Part shown: piece after piece, positions 1-5,713 of the stretch
Numbering within the stretch: the first letter of the stretch is position 1
Layout: every line of letters begins with the position of its first letter
Source of the DNA: Candidatus Mcinerneyibacteriota bacterium
Lineage (GTDB): Bacteria > AUK180 > JAQVHJ01
Direction of reading: 5' to 3'
Assembly: GCA_030630935.1 (NCBI GenBank)
Contig: DAOVMD010000068.1
Location: 1-10,448 of the forward strand
Length of the DNA: 10,448 bases
Notes under the pieces: generated by a model
What the model was told of the DNA's origin: nothing
Databases searched by the model: none
What the model saw: the letters and a program-made list of their open reading frames with translations, nothing else
Made by a program: the position numbers and the translations under genes

Positions 1-2
1 GT

Positions 3-1064
3 CTTGAGAAGGAATACATTTCCGAGGTTCAGTTAAAACTAGCATTGTCGCATCAGAAGAAAACCGGTTTATTACTTGGAGCCGTTCTGGTTAAGTTAGG
101 TTATGTCACGAACCAGGAGGTCATGGTTCTTTTATCTGAACAGAGGGAGTGGTATTATAATGAAAAATCGATTAAAGAATCAATTAGTCAACAAGATAAA
201 GGATTAAATACGATTCCTATAATTCTCTTAGATATAATTACAACCGGAATTAATCCTGACACAGGTGCTGAAATTGCACAATTAGCATTACTCAGTCTTG
301 AAGGTGATATGATTATACATAAGTTCTTAACTAATATTAAAACTCGAAAACCATTAACAGGTGCATTTAAGATTCTTCATAAAGTTACACAAAAAGATCT
401 CGATACTGCCAGAAATTTTAAGGATGTCATCCCCATTCTTTCAAAATATTTTGTAAAGAAACCTATATTTGCATATAATGTTCAATCAACTATTAATTTT
501 ATTATTAAGAGCTTTGAACGAGAACGAATTCCATTTACTCATAATACTTTCTTTGATTTGATAACTCTTTGGAGAAAAATACATTCAAAAGAAGGTGTTG
601 GTTATCTTTCATTACCACAGATGTGCGCTGAATTTAATTATCCCCTTTCAAAACCTTTTAATATTGAAGACTCAATTACTGCAAGTCATTTCATCTATAA
701 AAATATTATTGAAGAATTAAAATTTAAAAAGAATGTTAAAAGCTTGAGAAAACTTGAAGCTTTTCAGGATAGAAAATTTAAATTTTTTATTCCGGACAAA
801 ACCAGCACTTACTTTTTAGTTGAGAAAAGTATTTTATTAAAACGAAAGCTGCAAGTAGAATATTTCTCACCCTGGACAAACGAAACAACTGCAAGAACAA
901 TCGATCCTTATGAACTGATTAACCAGGGAAATGAATACTATCTTATTGCATTTTGTAATCTTAGAGAAGAAGTTCGCTGGTTTCGTTTAGATAGAATTAA
1001 AAACCTTGTCATGATTGATGAACCCTTCGAAAAAAAAGATTATGATTTGTCTCAATTAACATAG
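3..1064 (+). CDS. MshEN-like / degenerate DnaQ-fold / WYL-domain protein, 5'-partial
   Basis: The frame is open from the window edge, so the gene begins outside. The TTG at 45 is the first start-like codon inside but falls within a domain; residues below count from it. Residues 8-33 match the second half of a T2SSE-N/MshEN motif (LG, then VKLGYV, then LLSEQ), a fold that binds c-di-GMP in some secretion ATPases. Residues 58-222 resemble a DEDDh exonuclease. The ExoI region reads DIITTG (D63 kept, usual Glu replaced by I65). ExoII reads YNVQST (usual Asp is T149). ExoIII keeps D209 but has P204 where the His is expected. Catalysis is therefore unlikely. Residues 258-333 form a WYL domain (VEYFSP, ARTIDPYEL, YYLIAFC, RWFRLDRI), typical of regulators that sense nucleic acids or nucleotides. 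I infer a cytoplasmic sensor or regulator; targets are unknown. No terminator is visible after the stop; repeats begin about 30 bp later. Confidence 0.75.
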   Translation, partial: LEKEYISEVQLKLALSHQKKTGLLLGAVLVKLGYVTNQEVMVLLSEQREWYYNEKSIKESISQQDKGLNTIPIILLDIITTGINPDTGAEIAQLALLSLEGDMIIHKFLTNIKTRKPLTGAFKILHKVTQKDLDTARNFKDVIPILSKYFVKKPIFAYNVQSTINFIIKSFERERIPFTHNTFFDLITLWRKIHSKEGVGYLSLPQMCAEFNYPLSKPFNIEDSITASHFIYKNIIEELKFKKNVKSLRKLEAFQDRKFKFFIPDKTSTYFLVEKSILLKRKLQVEYFSPWTNETTARTIDPYELINQGNEYYLIAFCNLREEVRWFRLDRIKNLVMIDEPFEKKDYDLSQLT

Positions 1065-1095
1065 AAAAATGTAAAAAACAAAAAAAAGATAAAAT

Positions 1096-1140
1096 TTTAA
1101 CAGGGATGTACGGGATTGACGGGATGAAAAAGAAAAGAAA
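1096..1140 (+). repeat. Module a: GGGAT 9-bp-period repeat with A-rich tail
   Basis: GGGAT recurs at 1103, 1112 and 1121, an exact 9-bp period. It is preceded by TTTAACA and followed by an A-rich run that continues to about 1170. Related copies lie at 1660-1691 and 10143-10183, and the arms of the elements at 2662-2854 and 5714-5870 are built the same way. It is intergenic and no protein is likely. Confidence 0.75.
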
Positions 1141-1170
1141 AAAAAACAAGAATAAAAAAAAGAAAAATAT

Positions 1171-1254
1171 TTCTTTAGCAGGTCGACGACCAGAGAAAGG
1201 AGATTGAGTTTACCCCGATTTGTCAGGGATAGAGAAGCGTATCGGGAGACTTTT
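1171..1254 (+). repeat. Module b: 83-bp dispersed repeat, long copy 1
   Basis: This stretch aligns with 10188-10270 with about 9 mismatches over 83 bp. Its core is GCAGGTCGACGACCAGAGA, then a purine-rich GGAGA, then a CCCCGA...TCAGGG hairpin region and ATCGGGAGAC. The hairpin here carries a substitution relative to the perfect one at 10230-10245. A shorter copy is at 9951-10000. Confidence 0.85.
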
Positions 1255-1290
1255 ACGAGACGTGTAATTATAATTAGAAAACGACTAATT

Positions 1291-1324
1291 GTCATTGCGA
1301 GAAATGAAATGACGCGTCAATCTC
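1291..1324 (+). repeat. Module c: GTCATTGCGAG-type repeat
   Basis: It begins GTCATTGCGAG and ends GTCAATCTC. In between is the perfect 10-bp palindrome TGACGCGTCA (1310-1319). From memory it is a diverged copy of an intergenic repeat family of the form GTCATTGCGAG...GCAATCTC seen in many unrelated genomes. That recognition is not verified here, and this is the only copy in the window. Confidence 0.55.
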
Positions 1325-1369
1325 ATTTTTTTACAAGACAAATGAAAACAAAAAAAAGAAAAAATCTTT

Positions 1370-1413
1370 CACCACAGAGGACACTGAGAACACGGAGAAA
1401 AACAAAAAAATAA
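1370..1413 (+). repeat. Module d: CACNGAG 9-bp-period repeat with A-rich tail
   Basis: CACAGAG, CACTGAG and CACGGAG start at 1373, 1382 and 1391, an exact 9-bp period. They are followed by an A-rich tail. It is built like module a but with a different unit. Similar CACAGAG-type repeats are familiar from many Gram-negative genomes (memory only). Relatives here are the reverse-oriented 2866-2963 and the weaker 5669-5712. Confidence 0.7.
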
Positions 1414-1464
1414 AATAAATTTTAAATATTATAGAAATAGCTGCTGACAAGCGAAGCGCAGGCA

Positions 1465-1488
1465 TCCCGATTTTTTTTAACATCGGGG
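1465..1488 (+). repeat. CCCGAT...ATCGGG hairpin
   Basis: CCCGAT (1466-1471) pairs with ATCGGG (1482-1487) around a T-rich loop. The same stem motif recurs at 5648-5664, 9981-10000 and 10230-10245 with changed loops. No U-run follows, so I do not call it a terminator. Confidence 0.55.
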
Positions 1489-1534
1489 AGAGGACGTAGA
1501 GCTCGCAGAGAAAAACATAGCATCACTTCGCTCT

Positions 1535-1593
1535 GTAATGAAAAAGGAACAATGAATAAGTAAGAACAATTTTGCTTTAATTATTAGAATGCA
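1535..1593 (+). repeat. Module h, copy 1
   Basis: An AT-rich segment containing AATAAGTAAGAA followed by ATTTTGC, a TTATTA stretch and AATGC. The same order occurs at 7993-8056 between the two exported-protein genes. Copies differ by short insertions. No coding potential is evident. Confidence 0.5.
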
Positions 1594-1659
1594 CTTATCT
1601 GTAAAACGACTGTTCTCTGCTTTCTGCTCTCGTTTCAAGCAACAAAGTTGCTTGAGACT
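1594..1659 (+). repeat. Module e: AAAACGACTGTTCTC + CAAGCAAC hairpin, copy 1
   Basis: It starts with AAAACGACTGTTCTC and ends in the perfect hairpin TCAAGCAAC-AAA-GTTGCTTGA (1635-1655; 9-bp stem, 3-nt loop). The same unit occurs at 3181-3250 in reverse orientation and at 10073-10141, with a degenerate copy at 5985-6076. Loops differ (AAA, TCT, ATA) while stems are conserved, so pairing appears to matter. Confidence 0.85.
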
Positions 1660-1691
1660 GGAATTGACGGGATGAAAAAGAAAAAACAAAG
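1660..1691 (+). repeat. Module a, short copy
   Basis: Two 9-bp units, beginning at 1660 (GGAATTGAC) and 1669 (GGGATGAAA), then an A-rich tail. It directly abuts the module e hairpin. The same e-then-a order is seen at 10073-10183, so the two may move or be copied together. Confidence 0.7.
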
Positions 1692-1706
1692 ATAAAAATA
1701 AAAAAA

Positions 1707-1808
1707 TTAACAGGAACTGGACGGGACTTGTAATGGGCTTAATTATATTGTTTATAATTGTTTAGAGCATTTATTGCTTGAAGATTCTAACGAGTGCAGA
1801 ACAATATT
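1707..1808 (+). repeat. Module f, copy 1
   Basis: It begins TTAACAGGAACTGGACGGG, then contains TTGTAATGG, TTGTTTA and TTTAGAGCATTTATTGCTT, and ends near AACAATATT. Related segments are 2999-3060 (reverse), 5544-5619, 8057-8085 (partial) and 9843-9945. Similarity is patchy but the order of submotifs is preserved. Confidence 0.6.
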
Positions 1809-1856
1809 GACAGGGAACTTAAGAGAACTGACGAGAACTAAAAAATAAAACAAAGA
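1809..1856 (+). repeat. Module g: GAACT 10-bp-period repeat with A-rich tail
   Basis: GAACT recurs at 1815, 1825 and 1835, an exact 10-bp period, after ACAGG and before an A-rich tail. A near-identical copy is at 10001-10043 and a reverse-oriented one at 3080-3125. Confidence 0.8.
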
Positions 1857-2029
1857 TAAAAAAACAAACTAAATTATTAACCGCCCAAATTCATAAATGA
1901 TGCCGTCTACAAGTACGATGTAGAGTGTTTCGATTTTCTTTTTTCACATTAATACTCTTTATTATCTTCTTTAACAATATTTTCTATTTCTTTTATAATA
2001 TTTTCAAGAACCTGCATATTGTTTATAAA
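1857..2029. other. AT-rich gap without recognised gene
   Basis: I see no gene here. There is a weak hairpin, TCTACA...TGTAGA, near 1906-1925. On the minus strand a 22-codon ATG frame (1949-2017) follows the membrane ORF but has no Shine-Dalgarno site and no recognisable product. No terminator for the minus-strand unit ending at 2030 is apparent. Confidence 0.4.
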
Positions 2030-2293
2030 CTAATTGTAGTGACATAATAACAATATGGTTACACTAGTATGAAGAATATATATCAAAATAAATATCAATT
2101 TTAAAGTTAGACTTTCATTTATAAATCTTAATTTTTTATCCGTAATTATGGTAATAACCCACCCTAAAACAATTAAATTTAAAACAACATATAAGATAAT
2201 ATTTGTTATTTTAAAATATAATAAAGATAATATATGTACTAAAACAATTAAAAAGATAAATCTTGAATAATATTGTGAAAAACTTGCTTTCAT
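2030..2293 (-). CDS. Small three-helix membrane protein, unknown function
   Basis: An 87-residue, strongly hydrophobic protein that I do not recognise. Likely membrane helices are at residues 11-28, 30-50 and 63-84, separated by a short charged segment (TDKKLRF, residues 51-57). The start is well supported: TAGGAGG lies 6 nt upstream of the ATG, so the gene is probably translated. That RBS overlaps the stop codon of the 40-codon fragment just upstream, which suggests translational coupling. The nearest promoter is the sigma70-like one at 2433-2461, about 140 bp upstream. It lies in a repeat-rich gap with no functional partner nearby. It could be a cargo or relic of a mobile element, or an orphan membrane peptide. 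Function is not inferable from the sequence alone. Confidence 0.65.
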   Translation of the reverse strand: MKASFSQYYSRFIFLIVLVHILSLLYFKITNIILYVVLNLIVLGWVITIITDKKLRFINESLTLKLIFILIYILHTSVTILLLCHYN

Positions 2294-2303
2294 ATTAATC
2301 CTC

Positions 2304-2426
2304 CTACATTTTACTCGACAGCTTTATTAAATCATCCGAACTTTTATATAGCCATAGTTCACATGTTCCATAACTTATAACATTATAATAAGCTTTCCGA
2401 TACTCTATCTTTAATTTTCTGCTCAT
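2304..2426 (-). pseudogene. N-terminal remnant of a REP-associated (Y1/IS200-like) transposase
   Basis: A 40-codon frame, too short for most gene finders. Its first 20 residues, MSRKLKIEYRKAYYNVISYG, closely resemble the N-terminus shared by REP-associated tyrosine transposases (RAYTs), which usually read M-x-R-x-L-R-I-E-Y, then A-x-Y-H-V, then RG. The usual His is Asn and the RG is YG. The later DDLIKL may match the family's acidic-hydrophobic stretch. The frame stops at residue 40, and the HxH and catalytic Tyr motifs are not found downstream, so it is a truncated remnant or a domesticated fragment. The start has no Shine-Dalgarno site, and the promoter places the predicted transcript 5' end at or very near this ATG (leaderless). 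Its stop codon merges into the RBS of the next gene. The family match rests on a short stretch recognised by eye. Confidence 0.5.
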
Positions 2427-2432
2427 ATTAAT

Positions 2433-2461
2433 AGTATACTGAAATAATTCTAAAAAGTCAA
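2433..2461 (-). promoter_or_regulatory. Sigma70-type promoter for the RAYT-fragment/membrane-protein unit
   Basis: On the minus strand, TTGACT (2456-2461) and TATACT (2433-2438) are separated by 17 bp. Transcription would begin around 2426, the A of the ATG of the 40-codon frame, so that frame would be leaderless and the membrane-protein gene would have a leader of about 130 nt. Confidence 0.65.
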
Positions 2462-2553
2462 GTGGTTTTAATTCTAGATAATTCTCTGTTATTTATTTTA
2501 TTTACACTTCTCCTTATCCTTGTTTATTAAAATTTCTTCCCTGATTATGTCGA

Positions 2554-2618
2554 AGAATTATATGCGAATGATTCGGGCTTCCGGTCGGTAACCCCTACTT
2601 TGTTTGGAGTATAATTCT
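2554..2618. repeat. 65-bp segment with 9-bp terminal inverted repeats
   Basis: AGAATTATA (2554-2562) and TATAATTCT (2610-2618) are perfect inverted repeats. The interior is GC-richer than its surroundings and contains GATTCGGGCTTCCGGTCGG. It is a single copy in this window with no coding frame. It may be a small palindromic repeat or a structured RNA remnant. The rest of 2462-2661 shows nothing else. Confidence 0.35.
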
Positions 2619-2661
2619 GTTGTTTTCGAATAAGCTTTAATCGGTTTTACCAACTATAAAT

Positions 2662-2854
2662 TATTTAACAGAGATTTGAATTGGAGATTCAGACAACATG
2701 ATTAATGGGATAAGAAAAGAATAGAAAATATAAATATTAATTTGGTCATAATCATATATTTTATTTGGATTTAACCTGGAGTTAAAAAGTAATTCATATC
2801 GCTTTTATTCTATTTTTTTTATAATCACATTTATCATGTAATCTCTGTTAAATA
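2662..2854. repeat. Paired-arm palindromic element, copy 1 (A arm then inverted B arm)
   Basis: It is bounded by 15-bp perfect inverted repeats, TATTTAACAGAGATT (2662-2676) and its complement (2840-2854). The left arm A (to about 2727) continues to ATGGGATAAGAAAAGAATAG. The right arm B, read on the minus strand, has ATTACATGATAAATG and an A-rich end. A and B are related; A carries about 19 extra bases. Between the arms lies about 75 bp of AT-rich DNA. A second copy in opposite orientation is at 5714-5870. It has no transposase and resembles a MITE in layout. Confidence 0.75.
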
Positions 2855-2865
2855 GTCTTATCTTT

Positions 2866-2963
2866 TTGTTTTTCAGCGTGTTCAGTGTGTTCAGTAGTTA
2901 ATCTTTTTCCTTTTCTTGTTTTTTATCTTTGTTTTTCTTCATGGTTTTCATGTTCTTCACGGT
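2866..2963 (-). repeat. Two module-d-like 9-bp-period repeats, reverse orientation
   Basis: Read on the minus strand, each segment has 9-bp units followed by an A-rich tail. On the plus strand TTCAG recurs at 2872, 2881 and 2890. In the second segment TTCATG, TTCATG and TTCAC start at 2938, 2947 and 2956. A-rich tracts (T-rich on this strand) separate them. The units match the ACACTGAA and ACATGAAG variants of the intergenic repeat type also seen at 1370-1413. Confidence 0.65.
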
Positions 2964-2998
2964 TATAATCACACTCGACTGCTTATTAAGTATCGTCT

Positions 2999-3060
2999 GA
3001 TTTAAACATATATATTATAATTAAATTGTCCATTATAAGTCTCTTTAAAGTCCATGTTAA
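2999..3060 (-). repeat. Module f, partial, reverse orientation
   Basis: The minus strand reads TTAACATGGACTTTAAAGAG, then ACTTATAATGG and an AT-rich segment to ATGTTTAAATC. The first 20 bases are identical to 5544-5563 on the plus strand, giving an inverted pair across pckG. Confidence 0.7.
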
Positions 3061-3079
3061 TTTTTTTTGTTTATTTGTT

Positions 3080-3125
3080 TGTTTTTTTAGTTCTCGTTAG
3101 TTCTCTTCAGTTCCCTGTTAATATT
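3080..3125 (-). repeat. Module g, reverse orientation
   Basis: On the minus strand ACAGGGAACT is followed by AGAGAACT and CGAGAACT units with a 10-bp period and then an A-rich tail. It matches 1809-1856 and 10001-10043. Confidence 0.8.
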
Positions 3126-3180
3126 TTGTTTTTTTATTTGTTTTGGATTTCTTTCGTAATGAGTGATTAATGGGACACCC

Positions 3181-3250
3181 ACTGTTCAAGCAACTCTGTT
3201 GCTTGAACAGAGAATAGATATCAGAGAACCGAGAACAGTTGTTTTGTAGA
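3181..3250 (-). repeat. Module e with 13-bp-stem hairpin, reverse orientation
   Basis: CTGTTCAAGCAAC (3182-3194) and GTTGCTTGAACAG (3198-3210) form a perfect 13-bp stem with a TCT loop. This is the longest of the three intact hairpins. On the minus strand the module reads AAAACAACTGTTCTCGG, then TTCTCTGATATC, then the hairpin. Confidence 0.85.
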
Positions 3251-3272
3251 TTTTAGATAGAAGAAATAAATA

Positions 3273-3316
3273 ATTCTTCTGTTCTCATTGGCACATTTTG
3301 TTGGAAACAGAAGAAT
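3273..3316. repeat. 11-bp perfect inverted repeat
   Basis: ATTCTTCTGTT (3273-3283) is the exact complement of AACAGAAGAAT (3306-3316), with 22 bp between. It lies beyond the pckG terminator and has no U-run, so it is not an obvious terminator. No other copy is seen. Confidence 0.5.
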
Positions 3317-3407
3317 GTTTTATCAATAGTGTTACTTTTTTCCATTAACAGGATGTCCCAAGTTTGTTTTGTCCTTCTTTTTTCTTCTTAATCAGTTTAG
3401 TCTTTAT

Positions 3408-3441
3408 AAAAAAAAAGGGGCGGGATATAATCCCGCCCCTT
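3408..3441 (-). terminator. Intrinsic terminator of pckG
   Basis: Read on the minus strand, the 11-bp perfect GC-rich stem AAGGGGCGGGA (loop TTATA) pairs with TCCCGCCCCTT and runs into an unbroken tract of nine T (3416-3408). It begins about 25 bp after the pckG stop codon. This is a textbook Rho-independent terminator. Confidence 0.95.
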
Positions 3442-3466
3442 GAATATTTCCAAACTAGCTTAATAA

Positions 3467-5428
3467 CTACTCAGCTGCTTCGATAAGTTGTTCCACTGTT
3501 ACAATCGAACCGTATTTTTCTTTCAGAGTCTGCAACTTTGCTTTTTGTTCTTTATAAATTTCGAATAATTTTGCTGGAATCCGTTCACCTTTACTATAAG
3601 CTTCTTCTTGAAGTTCAATTCTTGAAATGATATTATCGAGATAGAATGAGAATTGTTTATCGTATAATTCTTTTGGATATTCCTTATTGATACTGTCGAA
3701 TAATTTTTTCAGGTCATCATATTTAGGAATAAAGCCTATTGATGTTTCTATAGCTTTCACATCGCCATTTGAATATAGTTCCAGCCAACCTAACCAAACC
3801 TTCACATCACGTTTTTCACCCAGTAATTTTGAACCTTCACCGCCGCGGGCTCCTTCTGTTAAGAAGTAGTTTAAACCTGCCATAATTGGTTTGTTTTTTA
3901 ATTTATCTGAGTTAAAGAATGTAAATTGTGCTTCCATATAATCACCAAGTGCTCCTGGAATAAATGGTGCATTTGCCCATGGTTGACGTCGGACACCGGT
4001 TGCACCAATTTCTGTTGCAGTTGCTGCAGATACAATCGAAGCACCAATCACAACACCTTCATCCGGAGTTTTTGCTACCCAAACCGGAGGCATGGTATTG
4101 CTGTCTCTTCCACTATATGTCATAACCTTAACTTCAACTCCATCTGAACTTTCAGCTGCTTCTTCATTGTAATTTTCAATAGCTGTGCAATCGAGAGTAC
4201 AACGTGAATTAGGGTTAGACATTGGAATTGGCTTCCCATTATCATCGACTTTACCTTCAACCCAATCACCCTGGAAGTTAAAACCTTTTTTCGGTGTATC
4301 TTCACCGTTACCAACCCAGTACGGAACATTATCTTCACCAATCAATACATTAGTCCAGATTACTTCAGTACCTTCTTCACGGAGACATTTCATCAGGAAT
4401 GGATCTCCTTCACGGTTTACATCTTTAACGATTCCAAAGATACCTTTTTCGGGGTTGATTCCGCGCAATGTTCCATCTGGTGCAATCCATAGTTGAGCAA
4501 GGTCATCACCAATAAAGTCAGTCCCGACCATTGCAGTTGTAGTCTTACCGCAGCCTGAAGGAGCAGCACCTGCAAAATAGGTCTTTCTCCCATCAGGTCC
4601 GGTTAAACCGGTTAAGAACATATGTTCGGAAATTTCTTTTTCCTTACCGTAATATGTTGCTAAATCAACTGCAAAACGGTGATTTCCCTTTTTTAACAAT
4701 AAAGTATTTCCAGCGTATGTACAGAACATAGAGAATGTGGTTAACCAGCTTCGATCCATGAACACACGAGCATTTGGTAAATCTTCTGTTCTGTTAGGAC
4801 CTTCACTGTGAACATTATTCAGGATATAACCTGTTCGGGATACTTCTGAATCAAATTGATTAAATATATTTCTGTAAAGAATATTTGCTGAATGCATAAC
4901 ATAGGTTGAAGTGGTTATCTCAAGTGCCGGAAGTGCTGCCTGTGCACCAACCGGACCTCTGCTGAAAAAACCGATCAGGAGTTTTTTACCTTTTCCTATC
5001 CCGGACATATGGGTTTTCACATATTCTAAGGCTTCACTTCTGATCAATTTCTTTGCGAGGCTGGAGATATCTTCATCCTCATTAACAATATAGAAAGTCC
5101 TATCAATAATCCGGGCTTGCTCCTTTGCAAGATCAAAATGAATTGTATGATCTTTCATGGCTAATGTTTTCTCTTCACCTTTCTCAAGACTTAAATCCCT
5201 GACCTTCTGAACATCTTCCGGGGAACCGGTATTTACGAATACTGCATCGGGTTGAACCATTGAAATTGCATTGGCAATTTTTAATAACGCCTCTTCAGTT
5301 TTTATTTTACCTAATTTCTCAATGCTATCCGTGTCAAGCTTGTCGTTAAAAAGTGACTTTGCTTGATCTATTGTTTTAATACCACCAATCTCGGAAAGGA
5401 TATCAATACCCTTCTTTAATTCTAACAT
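3467..5428 (-). CDS. pckG: Phosphoenolpyruvate carboxykinase (GTP)
   Basis: A cytoplasmic enzyme interconverting oxaloacetate + GTP and phosphoenolpyruvate + CO2 + GDP, in gluconeogenesis or, in some anaerobes, the carboxylating direction. The P-loop PSGCGKTT (290-297) includes the reactive-site C293 typical of GTP-type enzymes, which usually read PSACGKTN. The kinase-2 metal site is IGDDLAQ (306-312). Candidate Mn ligands are K246/K247 (LLLKKG) and H269 (SEHM), with D309. Substrate and nucleotide residues lie in NPNSR (405-409), SGR (439-441) and the TYAGN loop (237-241). At 653 residues it is somewhat longer than common bacterial GTP enzymes (about 600-620), and P-loop and C-terminal details are divergent, so it may belong to an archaeal-like or candidate-phylum branch. 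The start is fixed by AAGGAGGAG and a promoter. It is monocistronic. An ATP-type enzyme is unlikely given C293 and the overall motifs. Confidence 0.95.
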   Translation of the reverse strand: MLELKKGIDILSEIGGIKTIDQAKSLFNDKLDTDSIEKLGKIKTEEALLKIANAISMVQPDAVFVNTGSPEDVQKVRDLSLEKGEEKTLAMKDHTIHFDLAKEQARIIDRTFYIVNEDEDISSLAKKLIRSEALEYVKTHMSGIGKGKKLLIGFFSRGPVGAQAALPALEITTSTYVMHSANILYRNIFNQFDSEVSRTGYILNNVHSEGPNRTEDLPNARVFMDRSWLTTFSMFCTYAGNTLLLKKGNHRFAVDLATYYGKEKEISEHMFLTGLTGPDGRKTYFAGAAPSGCGKTTTAMVGTDFIGDDLAQLWIAPDGTLRGINPEKGIFGIVKDVNREGDPFLMKCLREEGTEVIWTNVLIGEDNVPYWVGNGEDTPKKGFNFQGDWVEGKVDDNGKPIPMSNPNSRCTLDCTAIENYNEEAAESSDGVEVKVMTYSGRDSNTMPPVWVAKTPDEGVVIGASIVSAATATEIGATGVRRQPWANAPFIPGALGDYMEAQFTFFNSDKLKNKPIMAGLNYFLTEGARGGEGSKLLGEKRDVKVWLGWLELYSNGDVKAIETSIGFIPKYDDLKKLFDSINKEYPKELYDKQFSFYLDNIISRIELQEEAYSKGERIPAKLFEIYKEQKAKLQTLKEKYGSIVTVEQLIEAAE

Positions 5429-5430
5429 AC

Positions 5431-5508
5431 TCTCCTCCTTTTAAGTGATTAATTAAGGAACTAATTCTAAATTTTTGGTATTATAACATTATAGTAATTT
5501 AAAGTCAA
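5431..5508 (-). promoter_or_regulatory. pckG promoter and ribosome binding site
   Basis: On the minus strand TTGACT (5503-5508) and TATAAT (5480-5485) are 17 bp apart, predicting a start near 5473 and a leader of about 45 nt. AAGGAGGAG within 5431-5440 precedes the ATG. No operator or riboswitch-like structure is visible in the short leader, so pckG looks strongly and simply expressed. Confidence 0.85.
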
Positions 5509-5543
5509 GATAAAAAGAAAAAAAAGAAAAAAAAGAAAAAAAA

Positions 5544-5619
5544 TTAACATGGACTTTAAAGAGACATGTAATTGACTTACTTATGTCGTTTACATTTGTT
5601 TAGAGCAATTGTTGCTTAA
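5544..5619 (+). repeat. Module f, plus orientation, upstream of pckG
   Basis: It begins TTAACATGGACTTTAAAGAG, identical over 20 bases to the reverse-oriented copy at 2999-3060. It continues through TTTGTTTAGAGCAATTGTTGC, shared in diverged form with 1755-1780. An A-rich run (5509-5543) precedes it. Confidence 0.75.
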
Positions 5620-5647
5620 TAAAACAATTGAATGCCAAATTAACTAC

Positions 5648-5664
5648 CCCGAAGTAAATTCGGG
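5648..5664 (+). repeat. CCCGAA...TTCGGG hairpin
   Basis: A perfect 6-bp stem (5648-5653 with 5659-5664) around GTAAA. It belongs to the same CCCGA/TCGGG hairpin group as 1465-1488, 9981-10000 and 10230-10245. No U-run follows. Confidence 0.5.
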
Positions 5665-5668
5665 ATAA

Positions 5669-5712
5669 ACTCCACACATTGAACACGCCGATGAAAAAGA
5701 AAAAGAGAAAAA
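5669..5712 (+). repeat. Module d-like repeat with A-rich tail
   Basis: It contains CACACATTGAACACGCCGATG followed by an A-rich tail, and directly precedes the paired-arm element. The same d-next-to-arm-B order occurs, inverted, at 2840-2910. Confidence 0.55.
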
Positions 5713-5713
5713 C

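Noticed and set aside
45-1064. Active DNA polymerase III epsilon-type exonuclease
   Set aside because: Three of the five DEDDh residues are replaced (I65, T149, P204), so an active nuclease call is not supported.
1056-1413. Two overlapping open frames (minus 1056-1295, plus 1204-1413) in repeats after the first gene
   Set aside because: Both are translations of repeat modules and A-rich tails, giving Lys/Arg- or Phe/Ser-rich strings. Neither has a plausible RBS or domain.
1635-1655. CAAGCAAC hairpins as intrinsic terminators
   Set aside because: Stems are modest in GC, none of the three copies has a following U-run, and they occur in both orientations relative to genes.
1477-1689. Minus-strand 70-codon frame
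   Set aside because: It spans modules h, e and a, and the hairpin module explains the sequence. No RBS and no similarity recognised.
1096-1860. CRISPR array
   Set aside because: Repeats are of different families, with no regular repeat-spacer alternation of 55-75 bp and no cas genes. Periods are only 9-10 bp.
1949-2017. Minus-strand 22-codon frame after the membrane protein gene
   Set aside because: It reads as a plausible amphipathic peptide but has no Shine-Dalgarno site, is very short and is AT-rich enough to occur by chance.
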